Positions 57,301 to 64,000 of a stretch of 64,000 nucleotides of DNA are shown here, in pieces. Each line of letters opens with the position of its first letter. Position 1 is the first letter of the stretch. The stretch lies in assembly GCA_019096065.1 (NCBI GenBank), contig JAGUCH010000001.1, forward strand, positions 1,178,001 to 1,242,000. The letters are read 5' to 3'. The notes under the pieces are model-generated. The model did not search any database, was not told where the DNA came from, and worked only from the letters and a program-made list of their open reading frames with translations. Origin of the DNA: Paracyclopina nana. Taxonomy: Eukaryota; Arthropoda; Copepoda; Cyclopoida; Cyclopettidae. The translations under genes and the position numbers were made by a program.

Positions 57301-59640
57301 TACGATTCACCAGCAATACACGGATCTATACGGGGTCCTGCAGCAGACACTTCCTCAGGCACGCGCGGTTGACGCGAATGGGACCCAGCCCAGCGCTCCC
57401 GCCATGGAGGGTCCCCCTCGGGGCTCCCTGCTAGACCTGACTCAACCCGTCACTGCGAGGACACAGTAACCTTCTAGCGTGGGGTGATGTAGCAGGGAGC
57501 GTGTCGGCCTACGGGTCGACCGCTCGCTGCGCGCGCTCGCCTCGGGCGCGCGGTAGTATAACGAGTAGTATAGTGTGATCATCAGTAAAGGAAATAAATT
57601 CACCGCATTGACACGTGTTGTCTGCGGCCCAAAGACTGACCTCTGCTAGCCTCCAGGCCCGTCCCCGCTTGACGTAGCCTAGATACGAGTAGTGGCTTGA
57701 TAAGTCACAGTAGTATATCTCGACCTACTACAATTCCCAGCTGGGCTTGGGTGACAGAGCAAGACTTTCAAAGTTGGCTTGGGTGGCCAGGTTAAGTTAG
57801 CTTTCTTAGCCTTCTCTTTGGAAGAGCTTGTTAATGTAGTCAGTTCTGGTTTATCAAAGACCTTGCTCTTGTAGGTGATCCAAGGATGATTAATTTTGTG
57901 GATCCAAGTCTGGTTCATTATAGTCTATCCACATACAATACGTTGTTGATCCAAGGCTATAAGTTCCATTTGTGATCTAACTTGTGCATCAATGATCCAA
58001 TGTGGAATCTTACCTGGTACTACCAGAATGCATCGTTTATGGAACAACTGCAACAGATCATCCCTGAAAATACTGTCAAGGCAGATTGTACTTGGTGCCA
58101 CAAAAAGCAATTGTATGCCATGATACTGGCTCCAGGTGCAGTGCATGTTGCAAGTAGTGCGAGGTGTGCGTTTTGTAGCACCAGGTATCTGTGGCAGTAC
58201 CAGGAACGGAACTGGCACCAAATCCAATTGGATGCCTGGGTTATGTCTTTTCAAAAACTAGAGCCATTGGGGCCACTCTCTGTTTAACTTATTCTGTTCT
58301 TATTGCTAGGTGTACCAAGCCTTGCACAATGTATTTAAGTGTTAGAAATCCAAAACACCATAAATATTTTTTGTTTCCTTTTTCAATTTAAGTAATTCTT
58401 ATTTTATGAAAAAAAAATATTTTATGAAGTAAAAATGTCCATAAATGCATCAGAAAAGAAAAATGCCCATTTTTTCCACATTCAAGCTTGAATAGCTCAG
58501 CGGCTATGGGGTCAGTTCAACCTAGGCTACCGGCCATAACATGTGGCTTGATCAGAGCTTTCCAAAGAGCCAAAGATTTATGCCAAAACCATCAACCGCA
58601 AAAAAGTTTTCTTAATAAAAACAGTTTTGAGCGTTTTCTCTTTCAGCTGACAAACCAATAAGCCTAGTGAAAATAATTTGCTGTCAAAAAACTCCTCATA
58701 ACCCAATAATCAAGTGGTAAAAATTTTTTTTTGATCTGCCTTGCCTAGCTGGAGCAATTGAATTTTTAATGCTTTCTAAAAAGGGCCAAAAATCGCCAAT
58801 TTTCCACCTAGGTCCAAAAATTGGCCTCTAGCTCAGCCCAGGACCATTTCTAAGCCCATGTTGCATAATAACTTAATCATCCCACTATATGGGGGTACTA
58901 TTGGGATAGGTGTCATTTCATTCTAGAATTTTGGCTTACCATGAATTTGCCACCTGGCTCCTGCATAGACTCTTAATTACCACTGAATAGGGTACCAATC
59001 GGCTCACTTATTGCTGAGCGCCAATAAAAAACCTTGCTCAGCTTAGCTTGTTTAAGCTTAGTAAATATGCAAACGGGCTTTTGAAGCATGGCAAATTATT
59101 TGACGGCTGACAATATTGCTTGTGAGCTGAACAAGTTGCTGGAAAATCACATGAGAAAAATGCACTGATGAAGCTTGGCGATATATTGTCGGCTCTTTGA
59201 ATCGAGAAACTAATTGCTTTCAGGTTGTGGTGCCAGTCTTTGGCGATCAACCCGCCAATGCCAAAGAAGCTGAGCGACGAGGTTATGGCATTTCGGTGCC
59301 ACTTCCAGAGCTGACCAGCGACAAATTGCTCAATGCCATCAACACAATTCTGAATGATCCTGCATATGAGCAAAGGGCCAAAGAGCACGGCCAAATGGTC
59401 ATGGATGAGATGACCAAGCCTTTGGATCGGGCAGTTTGGTGGATCGAGTATGCCATGAGATATCCTGGCATGAAACACTTCAGATCTCCAGTGCATGATC
59501 TCCATTGGACGCAATACTTCTTGCTGGATGTCATTGCTTTCTTTGCACTTGTCCTGGGCCTCATTGGGGCTTTCTCCTTCTTTGCATGCAAATGTTGCCT
59601 GCGAAAATGCTGCAGAGGCAGAAAGGCAAAAACTGACTAG
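45373..59640 (+). CDS. UDP-glucuronosyltransferase, complete (unit C plus shared 3' exons)
   Basis: Three exons, 45373-45950, 46065-46653 and 59224-59640, give 527 residues, the usual length for animal UGTs. UGTs transfer a sugar from a UDP-sugar to small lipophilic acceptors (xenobiotics, hormones, pigments) in the ER lumen. Seen: signal peptide (MSFYAALLLLLVAYQSNAG), N-terminal acceptor domain (exon 1), and C-terminal donor domain with VIFVSFGSVLQ, LSKWLPQQDILAHPK and the UGT signature FITHGGQSSSQEALCH running across the exon 2/3 junction to PVFGDQPANA. A membrane helix (LDVIAFFALVLGLIGAFSFF) and a Cys/Lys-rich cytosolic tail (CCLRKCCRGRKAKTD) close the protein. Exon 2 begins in the phase needed by units A, B and C. 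The last intron is 12.6 kb because of nested transposons, while the coding exons are intact. Polyadenylation signal at 59703. Confidence 0.92.
46976..47120. mobile_element. Palindromic AACCAAAACTGA-type MITE
   Basis: Ends CATATTGCAGTTTGG and AAAATGCAATATG are complementary at their tips; the interior repeats GGTCTAACC/TTAGTTAAACC motifs as at 14917-15205. No coding capacity. Confidence 0.55.
48498..48742 (+). repeat. 5' LTR, 245 bp
   Basis: Begins TGTAGCAGGGAGCG, ends CGACCTACTACA. Contains a GC-rich CGCGCG segment and an AATAAA signal. Identical by eye to the 3' LTR, which implies recent integration. Confidence 0.93.
48743..49670. other. Retroelement 5' leader
   Basis: Untranslated leader between LTR and gag. 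A primer-site-like TGGCGC is at its start. Several imperfect repeats of the form AATGGTC(A/G)...GCCGGTCA-/AGCCGGCCACC occur at 49110-49420, which could be structured RNA or a packaging region. No gene. Confidence 0.5.
49671..50695 (+). CDS. gag: gag (nucleocapsid), with possible 61-nt intron and a frame break
   Basis: The likely start is ATG at 49671 in a good context (ACCACCATGG). It is directly followed by GTAATT, and AG at 49733-49734 would close a 61-nt intron that restores an open frame; unspliced, the frame stops after about 33 codons. The frame then runs to a stop at 49975, but the rest of gag (from about 49949) is in another frame, so a one-base length change lies near 49950. The C-terminal part carries a CCHC zinc knuckle (CYGCGGYGHLKAQC, about 50436-50477) and an Arg/Gly-rich tail (RGRGGFRGRGRGGRGRG), typical of nucleocapsids. 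Confidence 0.75.
50710..53847 (+). CDS. pol: pol: protease, reverse transcriptase, RNase H, integrase N-terminus
   Basis: 1,045 codons from the ATG at 50710. Domains in order: aspartic protease (ALIDSGN, active Asp at 50851), reverse transcriptase (DYRALNKVT, FAYMPFGLTNAP, and YLDD at 52240-52251), RNase H (FILDTDWSGDN, TDHAALQWI), integrase HHCC zinc domain (HETMGHQGRD...CRTCQKH) and the start of the catalytic core (AIDYVGPL). The frame breaks inside the integrase core near 53815. It lies 14 nt after the gag stop and in the -1 frame relative to it, so expression by frameshift or reinitiation is possible. A 21-bp exact tandem duplication at about 51181-51222 adds seven residues after the protease. 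Confidence 0.9.
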   Translation: MEPSITSPNTFTSDKARSFLAHISNINKSYVSEVPIRLNNVKSRALIDSGNTWRSVISSTLATKLGFTKAQLAPLIGETVNTAGQNQSLEILGEVPKPLMLHIGTYPQPFLFRPAVIANLTMDVNLSGPFMKAHDIDQLHSANSLRIRGRMIKLAGGTLNENDSTLNENDSRAINVHAVYTRGETTVGPMSCCAIPAKIPTWTRSPHIDGIVEGSGDFMEATELHPWQRALIRPDEKGNCVVGVINTTAEPLIIHNNTRYGQVEGLRRVPTVAKLAAGSYVAKLEGAQTRPQGQYTAEMAQIFIQEFDLENNDILSTPQLKARTLALLLQYQDTFSLDGSSGQTDLAEHRIDIIPGTQPINIRRRPINPHLQKSLEEQVQKWLQEGIIVPIQSPWCAPLVPVTKKNGKTRWCVDYRALNKVTIVDTHPIGDIRDNLNRLAHSQVFSTLDTTGAFHHVPVRAEDIPKTAFAANHSTYAFAYMPFGLTNAPRTYARLIQRVLEGIPYDIALPYLDDVLIHSRDVESHFGHLQRVLDAHQRAGLKLQPSKCHLFRRRITYLGHVITPEGLSVVPEYIDVVKKWPLPRTRRQLRIFLGKCGYYRSFIKDYQKVAKALTDKLSREEDVPDTAEFEPSLEYVAAFEELKKRLCMAPILAFPDFESPQPFILDTDWSGDNQCVGAVLSQVQGGKERVILFGAKKLTRSQANYSATQGELAAVIIWLRKWRYYLQYRPFILRTDHAALQWIRTMEEPRSMLARWLETISQFDFKVVHRAGTKHANADALSRAEHVTDTEGTDVSNESCAGVQAMIASAEAALDMANPAEWIQGQTEDEDLQLVRRLISQQSRPSPEHKEAASHRGKILLGLFDSLYLDDQGLLRYKKEEGQGREARHLVVVPRSSEEGLVRHIHETMGHQGRDTTVDRVSRRFYMPNATRVAAEVVATCRTCQKHQPETADQRHSLHSHRAGYPWQRVAIDYVGPLKPPVDGHQYLFTVRDLFSRWIEAFPCASASADTAVRFLTSEIIPRYGLMENLHSDRGTTSPPPCSSK
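53816..54883 (+). pseudogene. pol 3' part: integrase core and C-terminus, frame-broken
   Basis: The remainder of the integrase is readable in two further frames: about 53816-54117 (catalytic core with TTPAYNPKSNWVERAHRDLN and the ...YELLFGRPA block), then, after another one-base length change near 54108-54118, 54119-54883 (C-terminal chromatin/DNA-binding part with VWLYTPTVARHISKKLQ and WSGPWTIL). The last ~150 codons are Ser/Thr/Pro-rich and unrecognised. Both breaks may be real inactivation or sequence-length errors in GC-rich runs. Confidence 0.75.
55136..57469 (+). CDS. env: env: chuvirus-type envelope glycoprotein carried by the retroelement
   Basis: An intact frame to the stop at 57467-57469. 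I prefer ATG at 55142 (775 residues): it sits 6 nt after a strong acceptor (TTTACTCTCTTTTCCAG, AG at 55135-55136) and opens a signal peptide (MYFTILMTFTLLLEVPSAQ). This fits env expression from a spliced mRNA using the donor at 49674. An in-frame ATG at 55094 is an alternative. The ectodomain is Cys-rich with an early FDC motif (about residue 44), paired Cys blocks and several N-x-S/T sites. A membrane helix lies at about 577-600 (GGLVILGLIKIIL...), then a second hydrophobic stretch and an acidic tail. The Cys pattern resembles glycoproteins of jingchuviruses/chuviruses, known to be captured by arthropod LTR elements, rather than the Gypsy/baculovirus F-type env. Confidence 0.65.
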   Translation, partial: EAMYFTILMTFTLLLEVPSAQPRPQPALQEGGDGPPEDPAATFTVFDCESPKSTHESVDLNDPDECDDIGTTYESAVNITVQVLQTATTKPVAAHRCHVTLTREVTRCGFDSVSYGTQIVAYHQPYTVSPQACRKAVERGYLIVEGQRVNVTLNVPANLAYFSRGGLDGDHRCRTMSFSHNGVMYHRSYEQTRIDALVTAVYGKLHTSSGRVVFDNHIVANYRDKIVHDTLEGTMVWEAHDTTCMEETSEVYQGPASLYPHQNSTMLGQVGDLLLIAREEESRYAGFVLKGVQSTCQRRVFRTQLRDFAVVLLRPGEAPIAASTHLTEEVHHAHVQTQLAFLHAEHALHLDDRFKFLQDLICKNERSILHTKLQDMASGGSSYATLDSHGPGHLVTRAGAVAYITSCYPMQAMTRAFPNCTQEIPVLVGNHSRFADPLSFILVDRPSIIPCDAITPVKWRIQGHWMCATPSIHSCTPPSQLDPTSDRQHGRPYEIGRGLGGGIYSAQQQAEHALYLQLYHAREAVVTTLTSNVLRNSFARGSGATTLWSEDDIDMMVDQVGNALIPFFSTVGKYWSYMTGGLVILGLIKIILGSIIRMIILYRRRGLGWWLMYGLWHTAFMAVELPWRMVANLGNDGPLFPGDDDEDDGHPDFRRRPRWKRDHRERAATELSDFTVQDGSETGEKDPLDAPDKSTSPLKALRRWTRPDKETQAYQDLQAQIRTIHQQYTDLYGVLQQTLPQARAVDANGTQPSAPAMEGPPRGSLLDLTQPVTARTQ
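57488..57732 (+). repeat. 3' LTR, 245 bp
   Basis: Same sequence as the 5' LTR. Preceded by a short purine-rich stretch (GCGTGGGGTGA) suitable as polypurine tract, and followed by the ATTC target duplicate. Confidence 0.93.
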
Positions 59641-59702
59641 TTAGCTTAATCGAGATGAACTGTGATTTTCTTGCTTATTTTTACAAAAAAAAATATGTAA
59701 AA

Positions 59703-59708
59703 ATAAAG
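59703..59708 (+). terminator. Polyadenylation signal of the UGT gene
   Basis: AATAAA 62 nt after the UGT stop codon, followed by T-rich and GT-containing sequence (GTTTTCTTTATGGAGTGTG). Confidence 0.6.
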
Positions 59709-60039
59709 TTTTCTTTATGGAGTGTGATTTCCATTTTCAGCCTCACTGATCACCCTAATAATAAAACGATCGTTATTTCTCTCATTATATTCATTGTTTT
59801 TACGTTGAAGGGCAACAAACACAGTGGCATTTCAGTTCTCAATTTGCTCCCATTTTTCCTTAAAAAAGCCTCAAAAAATGCTTTATTGCCCTATTAAGAA
59901 TAATCATGTGAAGCAAATATCTTGCGGTTTTTTTTTTTTTTTGCTGTGATTTTAAAATGCGTCCACTGTGCAATGTGCACAGTGCGCTTTTTGACGTTTC
60001 CTCATTTGAATGTTGGAATTGTTTTCATTAGTTGGCAAC

Positions 60040-60935
60040 ATGACTTTGACGGAAAAAGTGTTGTTGTCAATGTTCGTTTTTGCGACGGCCAAAAGTCAGG
60101 AGCATTTTTTGTACAAAGATCCCCTCGGTCTGATGGTGAATTACACGGGGGAAACTGAGAATGGAAACGTGCCACACGGTTTTGGCATGGGCATCTTTTT
60201 GGACGAATCAGATCCTTACAGCTATTATGGCCTTTGGAGACACGGGCTGGCCACAGGTTTCGGCCAAATCATCTACGCAAATGGAGACGTTTACATAGGT
60301 GAAAATATACTTGAAAAATCAATAAATTCTTTTTTGCTTAAAATTCCTAATTTTGCTTAACTAAATAACAGTAGAAAAATGAATTGATTTTAAAAATACC
60401 AGAGGTGTAATTTTCAAGCATAATTGCTTTTGGCGTTTTTGACGCGCAAGTGGCGAAAAAAGTGTTATGATCTCAAGCGAAATTTTCGTCAAATTAATAA
60501 AAGCTCCATCTTGCGGTTAATTTACGCTTATGAATTTAAAACCAATATAAATGCTCAGTTTTTGGTGAAATAATCCAGTGTGCACTACTATTCTTAGGTG
60601 AAACGAGGAACAGAATCAGAACGGGCTTCGGCAAATACATGACAATAACGGGCGACTCGTTTGTGGGCGAGTGGAAAAACGGGCGGAAATCGGGCTTCGG
60701 ATTTACGAAATCCTGGCTCGGCCACTCGTTCATCGGGGCCAACTTGAACGACAACCTCGAAGGCTTTGGCATTTTCACGGTGGCTGAAGGCATTCAGTAC
60801 GAGGGCAAGTACAGCAACAATCAGCCCATTGGCGTTCATGACGTCACATTTGCAAATGGAACCCATGCCAAAGCCAAGGGAATGAGGGACAAAAATGGGC
60901 TCACCTGGACGATTCAAGCGCCAGAAATATACTAA
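60040..60935 (+). CDS. Small MORN-repeat protein
   Basis: Two exons, 60040-60298 and 60598-60935, phase 1 junction, 198 residues. MORN-type repeats (Y-x-G-x-W-x-x-G-x-x-x-G-x-G) are visible: YYGLWRHGLATGFGQIIYAN, FVGEWKNGRKSGFGF, FIGANLNDNLEGFGIFT and YEGKYSNNQPIGVHDVTFAN. MORN repeats form membrane- or protein-binding sheets, often in junctional or cytoskeletal scaffolds. The N-terminus (MTLTEKVLLSMFVFATAKSQ) is hydrophobic enough to be a signal peptide, unusual for a MORN protein. An in-frame ATG at 60010 is an alternative start, but a TTTTCATTAG acceptor-like site lies between the two. Specific function unknown. Confidence 0.8.
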
Positions 60936-62500
60936 ATGTCTCTTATATATTTTTGGGCAAAAACGATTATACTGAAAAAACTGTTACCTGACTATGATTA
61001 AAAACGAAGAAAGCTTAAAAAACTTTGAAAAATAGTTTTTATGATGCATGTCATTCACCTTCAAAAATGACGCATAACAACCATTATACTGTTTCTTAAA
61101 TTGGTATATCCTTCCATATTATTCAAATTTCCTTGCATGACACAACGACTGAAAAAATGACAAATTCATGCTATTTAGAGTTTTTTGGCTATTGTAGATT
61201 AAAACCACTTTGTTTTCGCGCCATGAAGAAATCTTGTAAAAGTTTAAATGCATATATTTGCTCGGGGCCTTTATTTCGAATTACTACTTTTTCTCTCACA
61301 GTGTCTGTTGAAAATCCCAGTTGTTGCCATAAATGGCCGCTAGGATCGCCGTACGTTAGTGCTATTGTTATGATACTATCGCGAATACAAACAATCCTTG
61401 GTATGAAGCTTGGATTCGCGCCTTGAAGTTTAAACTCTTCAGCGGAATAGTCCAATTGTTGAGACAAGTTCATCTTGCCTTTTTGTAAAAGGGTGCAACT
61501 TGGTTCTTGCTAGTGAAGTAAAGGTTTGATTGATGTACAAACTTGGCAACAACTCTGAATAAAAAATGCCAATTTCTACTGTAAAAATTCAGAGCTATTT
61601 CTAAGCTTATTTTGGGACATCAATAGCTCTCAAATGAGATGATACCTTTAAAAAAATTAAATGAACATACATCTCAATTGCTGTGTTGCAAAACTTTTCT
61701 GAAGATGTGAAAACGACAAATATTTGCTGGAATTGATCAAAACTGCTCTCTTGAATGTAGAAGTTAACTGATTGTCAAAGTTGTGGTAAAATTGATGTGT
61801 GTTGTAATTTTCACCATTGCACAGTGGCTCAAAAAGCCATTAAAACGCGCGCGGTGAAAAACTCGCGAAATCGGCAAAGCTAACTTTTTTCACGTCGTAA
61901 GCTATAATTTGGCAATAGTAGCTACTGATGGGCAATAAGTACATCATGTCTCTGGTGCACGTTACGACCAGAATAGGACTTGATTGGACCCCTCCAGTGG
62001 AACCTGTGGAAACCGTGGAGCCCGTGGAGCCGCCAGAAGTCCGGAAGGTTGCCCATTCACCGCTACATCACCACCTCAAAATCACAAAACCTCCTTTCTT
62101 AAAAACACCTTTTCATCTCCTCCAACTCTCTGATTGTTGCTGCTGCTGCTGCTACTACCTATGCGTTGAGCCTTACCTATGGCAATTCACCTGACCTTGA
62201 GTGGAGAAGTTGCTAGCCATTGTGTGGAGGAGTTGCTAGCTGCTACATAGAGAGGACCTGCAGCTGCATGATAACGGAGAGAAGCAGATGGAAGCTGATG
62301 GAACTTGCTGCGATGCATCGAGTGGAGAAGAAGGAGAAGACTCGGGGAGTTCGAGGGGGGACTTCAGAGAAACAAGACATGGACCAAGTGCACATGGCCC
62401 ATTGAGTGAGCTCTGCCCTGCTATTGTCCCACCAAAGTTCTCCAAAGTGTGCTGAGGCATGAAGAAGATGGCCACAAGAATATTTACTGCAGTACTTATT
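60936..62500. other. Non-coding, no gene supported
   Basis: AT-rich to about 61930, then mixed composition with a short Pro/Glu-type open frame and a GCTGCT microsatellite near 62138-62150. No paired splice sites or domains. Could hold the 3' UTR of the MORN gene. Confidence 0.4.
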
Positions 62501-63660
62501 TCTTTGTATTTGCTGCCATTAATTTGTGTGGTGTTAAAAGCCGAGTGAATAAGACAACCTTGATGGATTTTGTTCGACCATAACTTGTATAGAGGTTTCC
62601 TGGGCAGTTATGCATCCTAACCTGAGGCTGTTAAGGCCACTGAGGACTTGGATAGGAGGCCCAATCACAGGTCTACAGCACTGAAGCTTGCCATGTGATG
62701 TATCTCGCCAGAGTTGGAGCACCGAGGCTGCGGCTTTGGGTCCAAGGCGGGTAGACATCCGGCCAGCACCCGGAGGCTGCGAACGGTACCGCGACCATGA
62801 AGCCGATGCTAACCATCCTAGGCTTCAGAGGGTGTGACCGTCGCACACCATTTTGGAGGCCCCGGAGGGATAGAAGGCCACTTTCTCTCCTAAAGGTTTG
62901 ATGACCAAAAAACCATGAAGTCCCGGAAAATGTCTTGGTGTGGATCAGGATTCCTGCTCTGCGGCGCAGGTTGGGCCGCACGCTGATTGCGATCAGGGTG
63001 TGTCTACTACAGTACAAAAGAAAAATCCCGAAGGCTGACGAGCCGATGGGGGTCACTCCGATGGCATTTGGGCCTATGTGGTGCGTAGGCTTTAGATTCC
63101 CTTAGACCCAAATTGCGCATTGATGCCGTTGGCGGGTTGGAACTGGCGCGCGGGGAGTGCAATAAGGTACAGGCCGTGACGTACCACCAGCCCGTTGATG
63201 ATGTCTTCCATGGACCATTGTTATGATGATGGGCCTACACAAAGTAACAATGACACTGTCTTTCCCGGAGGTGAATGCATGCGTGCAGGCTCCGCATGGC
63301 ATAGCTTGGAGTATGGGTGCCATGGCAGCCGGAAAGCCAGCCAAGGTGCAGGTTGCGACCTGAGCCTCTGTTGCCTATCCATTATGGGGCGAGTGAGCGC
63401 AAGAGTGTTGCGACACTAGTGGGTCTCGTCCGTGGGTTTGGCCACACAGATGGAAGAAGATGATGTCATCCATGACTTGCGAGTCAATGAACCCCAAATA
63501 GGCCACGCGTGGAGCCAGAGTGGGAGCCACAAAGGAAAATGCGTGTTTGGGGCCCAAAAAACTGGCTAACCTTGGACAAGTTGCCGAGGGCACTGGGAAG
63601 GTTGGCCGGCCCGCAACTCGAGGAGGAGTGGGCAAACTTTTATTTTTTCATTCACTGAGT
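62501..63660. other. GC-richer unassigned stretch
   Basis: Base composition rises above the surroundings and open frames of 70-130 codons occur on both strands, but none shows a recognisable domain, signal or consistent exon structure. It could be an uncoding repeat, a decayed element or a non-coding RNA gene. I cannot decide from sequence alone. Confidence 0.35.
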
Positions 63661-64000
63661 CGACACTGGTTGGCGAAGTGGCATACCTTTTTTGCGTAAA
63701 AAGTTGATGCACCTTTGTTTCAGAGACTTAGAAGAAATTACCATCCATACACCTGTTGGCACCAGTAGTGCCAAATTTTACTCCATCTTTTATATTGTAA
63801 TAAGTGAGTGTGGGTAGTTGTGCGTGCGTTTGTGTGTGTGTTTTGTCTTGGCCGCTCATAGCCTTGACAAAAAATAAATAAACGAGCTTAGCAACTGCAA
63901 CCTTTTTCTCTGTGTCACTTGACGCGGCGTAGTAATTAGGACAAGCTTCCCTGTGCTTTGAACAGCGTATAGCTTTTAATTCGGTATTACCGAATTTAGT
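63661..64000. other. Window end, AT-rich, polyadenylation-like sequence
   Basis: Contains GTGTGTGTGTTTTGTC and AAAAAATAAATAAACGAG (about 63867-63885), possibly a 3' end of a transcript or an LTR-like region. No gene is supported. Confidence 0.3.

Larger units (their letters stand above)
48498..57732 (+). mobile_element. Gypsy-type LTR retroelement with envelope gene
   Basis: A 9.2-kb element bounded by two 245-bp LTRs identical by eye, starting TGT and ending ACA, flanked by the 4-bp direct repeat ATTC (48494-48497 and 57733-57736). Order: LTR, a ~0.9-kb leader, gag, pol (protease, reverse transcriptase, RNase H, integrase: Gypsy order), env, LTR. A TGGCGCGGG sequence begins 2-3 nt after the 5' LTR, as for a tRNA primer site; the tRNA is not assigned. 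Much more GC-rich than the host genes. Breaks in gag and twice in pol mean this copy cannot encode all its proteins as sequenced. Confidence 0.93.
47187..58972. mobile_element. Large element with ~700-bp terminal inverted repeats, TTAA-flanked
   Basis: 47183-47882 is the near-perfect reverse complement of 58276-58976. Both tips read TTAA then GAGTCTATGCAGGAGCCAGG; TTAA at each end could be a target duplication as in piggyBac-type transposition, or part of the repeat. Minus the LTR element inside it, the element is about 2.5 kb. The internal unique parts (47883-48493 and 57737-58275) have open frames of up to about 110 codons but none I recognise as a transposase. Near-identity of such long arms implies recent insertion or gene conversion. 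Confidence 0.75.
46806..59082. mobile_element. Outer inverted-repeat element, split by later insertions
   Basis: The left half (46806-46975) starts AAAGCCCATTCTCC and carries AGTTAAGCAAGGCGCTTAG and GAGCACCAAATTTGG. The right half (58977-59082) carries ACCAATCGGCTCA, TTGCTGAGC and ends GCAAACGGGCTTTT. Together they match the family at 19073-19661, with everything between inserted afterwards. Confidence 0.5.

Noticed and set aside
57925..58287. Transposase gene in the long-TIR element
   Set aside because: Frames of about 100 codons on both strands show no DDE/D pattern I can recognise, and part lies within the inverted arm.
1..64000. CRISPR arrays, operons, Shine-Dalgarno sites or prokaryotic genes
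   Set aside because: Introns, polyadenylation signals and animal gene families throughout; tandem arrays here lack spacer structure.
63661..64000. An LTR at the window end
   Set aside because: An AATAAA-like run and GT-rich tract are suggestive, but no matching repeat copy or boundary is visible in the window.

Overview
The window is animal nuclear DNA, most likely from an arthropod. The basis is GT-AG introns in every conserved gene, a membrane-anchored UDP-glucuronosyltransferase (UGT) family of animal type, an arthropod-style multi-Ig adhesion receptor, and a heavy load of short inverted-repeat transposons plus an envelope-bearing LTR retroelement. I cannot fix the species; a crustacean or other non-model arthropod would fit. 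Host DNA is AT-rich, while the retroelement is clearly GC-rich.

Layout. Positions 1-27,748 are dominated by a plus-strand gene for a long coiled-coil protein of about 1,786 residues with a C-terminal fibronectin-III-like domain. Its first intron (10.8 kb) holds a complete two-exon gene on the opposite strand (6,123-7,617), a glycosyltransferase-like membrane protein. A conserved-looking coding exon at 1,948-2,091 lies upstream of the apparent first exon. The coiled-coil gene converges tail to tail, with about 100 bp between stop codons, on a minus-strand gene (27,849-32,309) for a nephrin/Kirre-like Ig receptor of 740 residues. About 5 kb of repeat-rich DNA with no recognised gene follows. 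Then comes S-adenosylmethionine decarboxylase in six exons (37,369-39,928), the polyamine-synthesis enzyme, with three copies of one MITE family in its introns.

Positions 40,674-59,640 form a UGT locus. Three N-terminal (acceptor-binding) coding units lie in tandem. Only the third is followed by the exons for the UDP-sugar-binding domain and membrane anchor. All three end at the homologous codon, in the same phase, with a splice donor, so the locus looks like a vertebrate UGT1A-type arrangement: alternative first exons sharing common 3' exons. The intron before the last exon has grown to 12.6 kb by nested insertion: a small inverted-repeat element, inside it an 11.8-kb element with 700-bp terminal inverted repeats, and inside that a Gypsy-type LTR retroelement (48,498-57,732) with identical 245-bp LTRs, a 4-bp target duplication, gag, pol and a class-III-like (chuvirus-type) envelope gene. 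The copy carries three reading-frame breaks.

Positions 60,040-60,935 encode a small MORN-repeat protein. The last 3 kb has no gene I can support.

Mobile elements are the second theme. They include a composite element with a tRNA-like core inside perfect 25-bp inverted repeats (two copies), a 927-bp element with an 8-bp target duplication carrying a FLYWCH-like fragment, a 698-bp element carrying a small secreted-peptide reading frame, and a MITE family with ends CCCAACCAGAAATT found at least five times.
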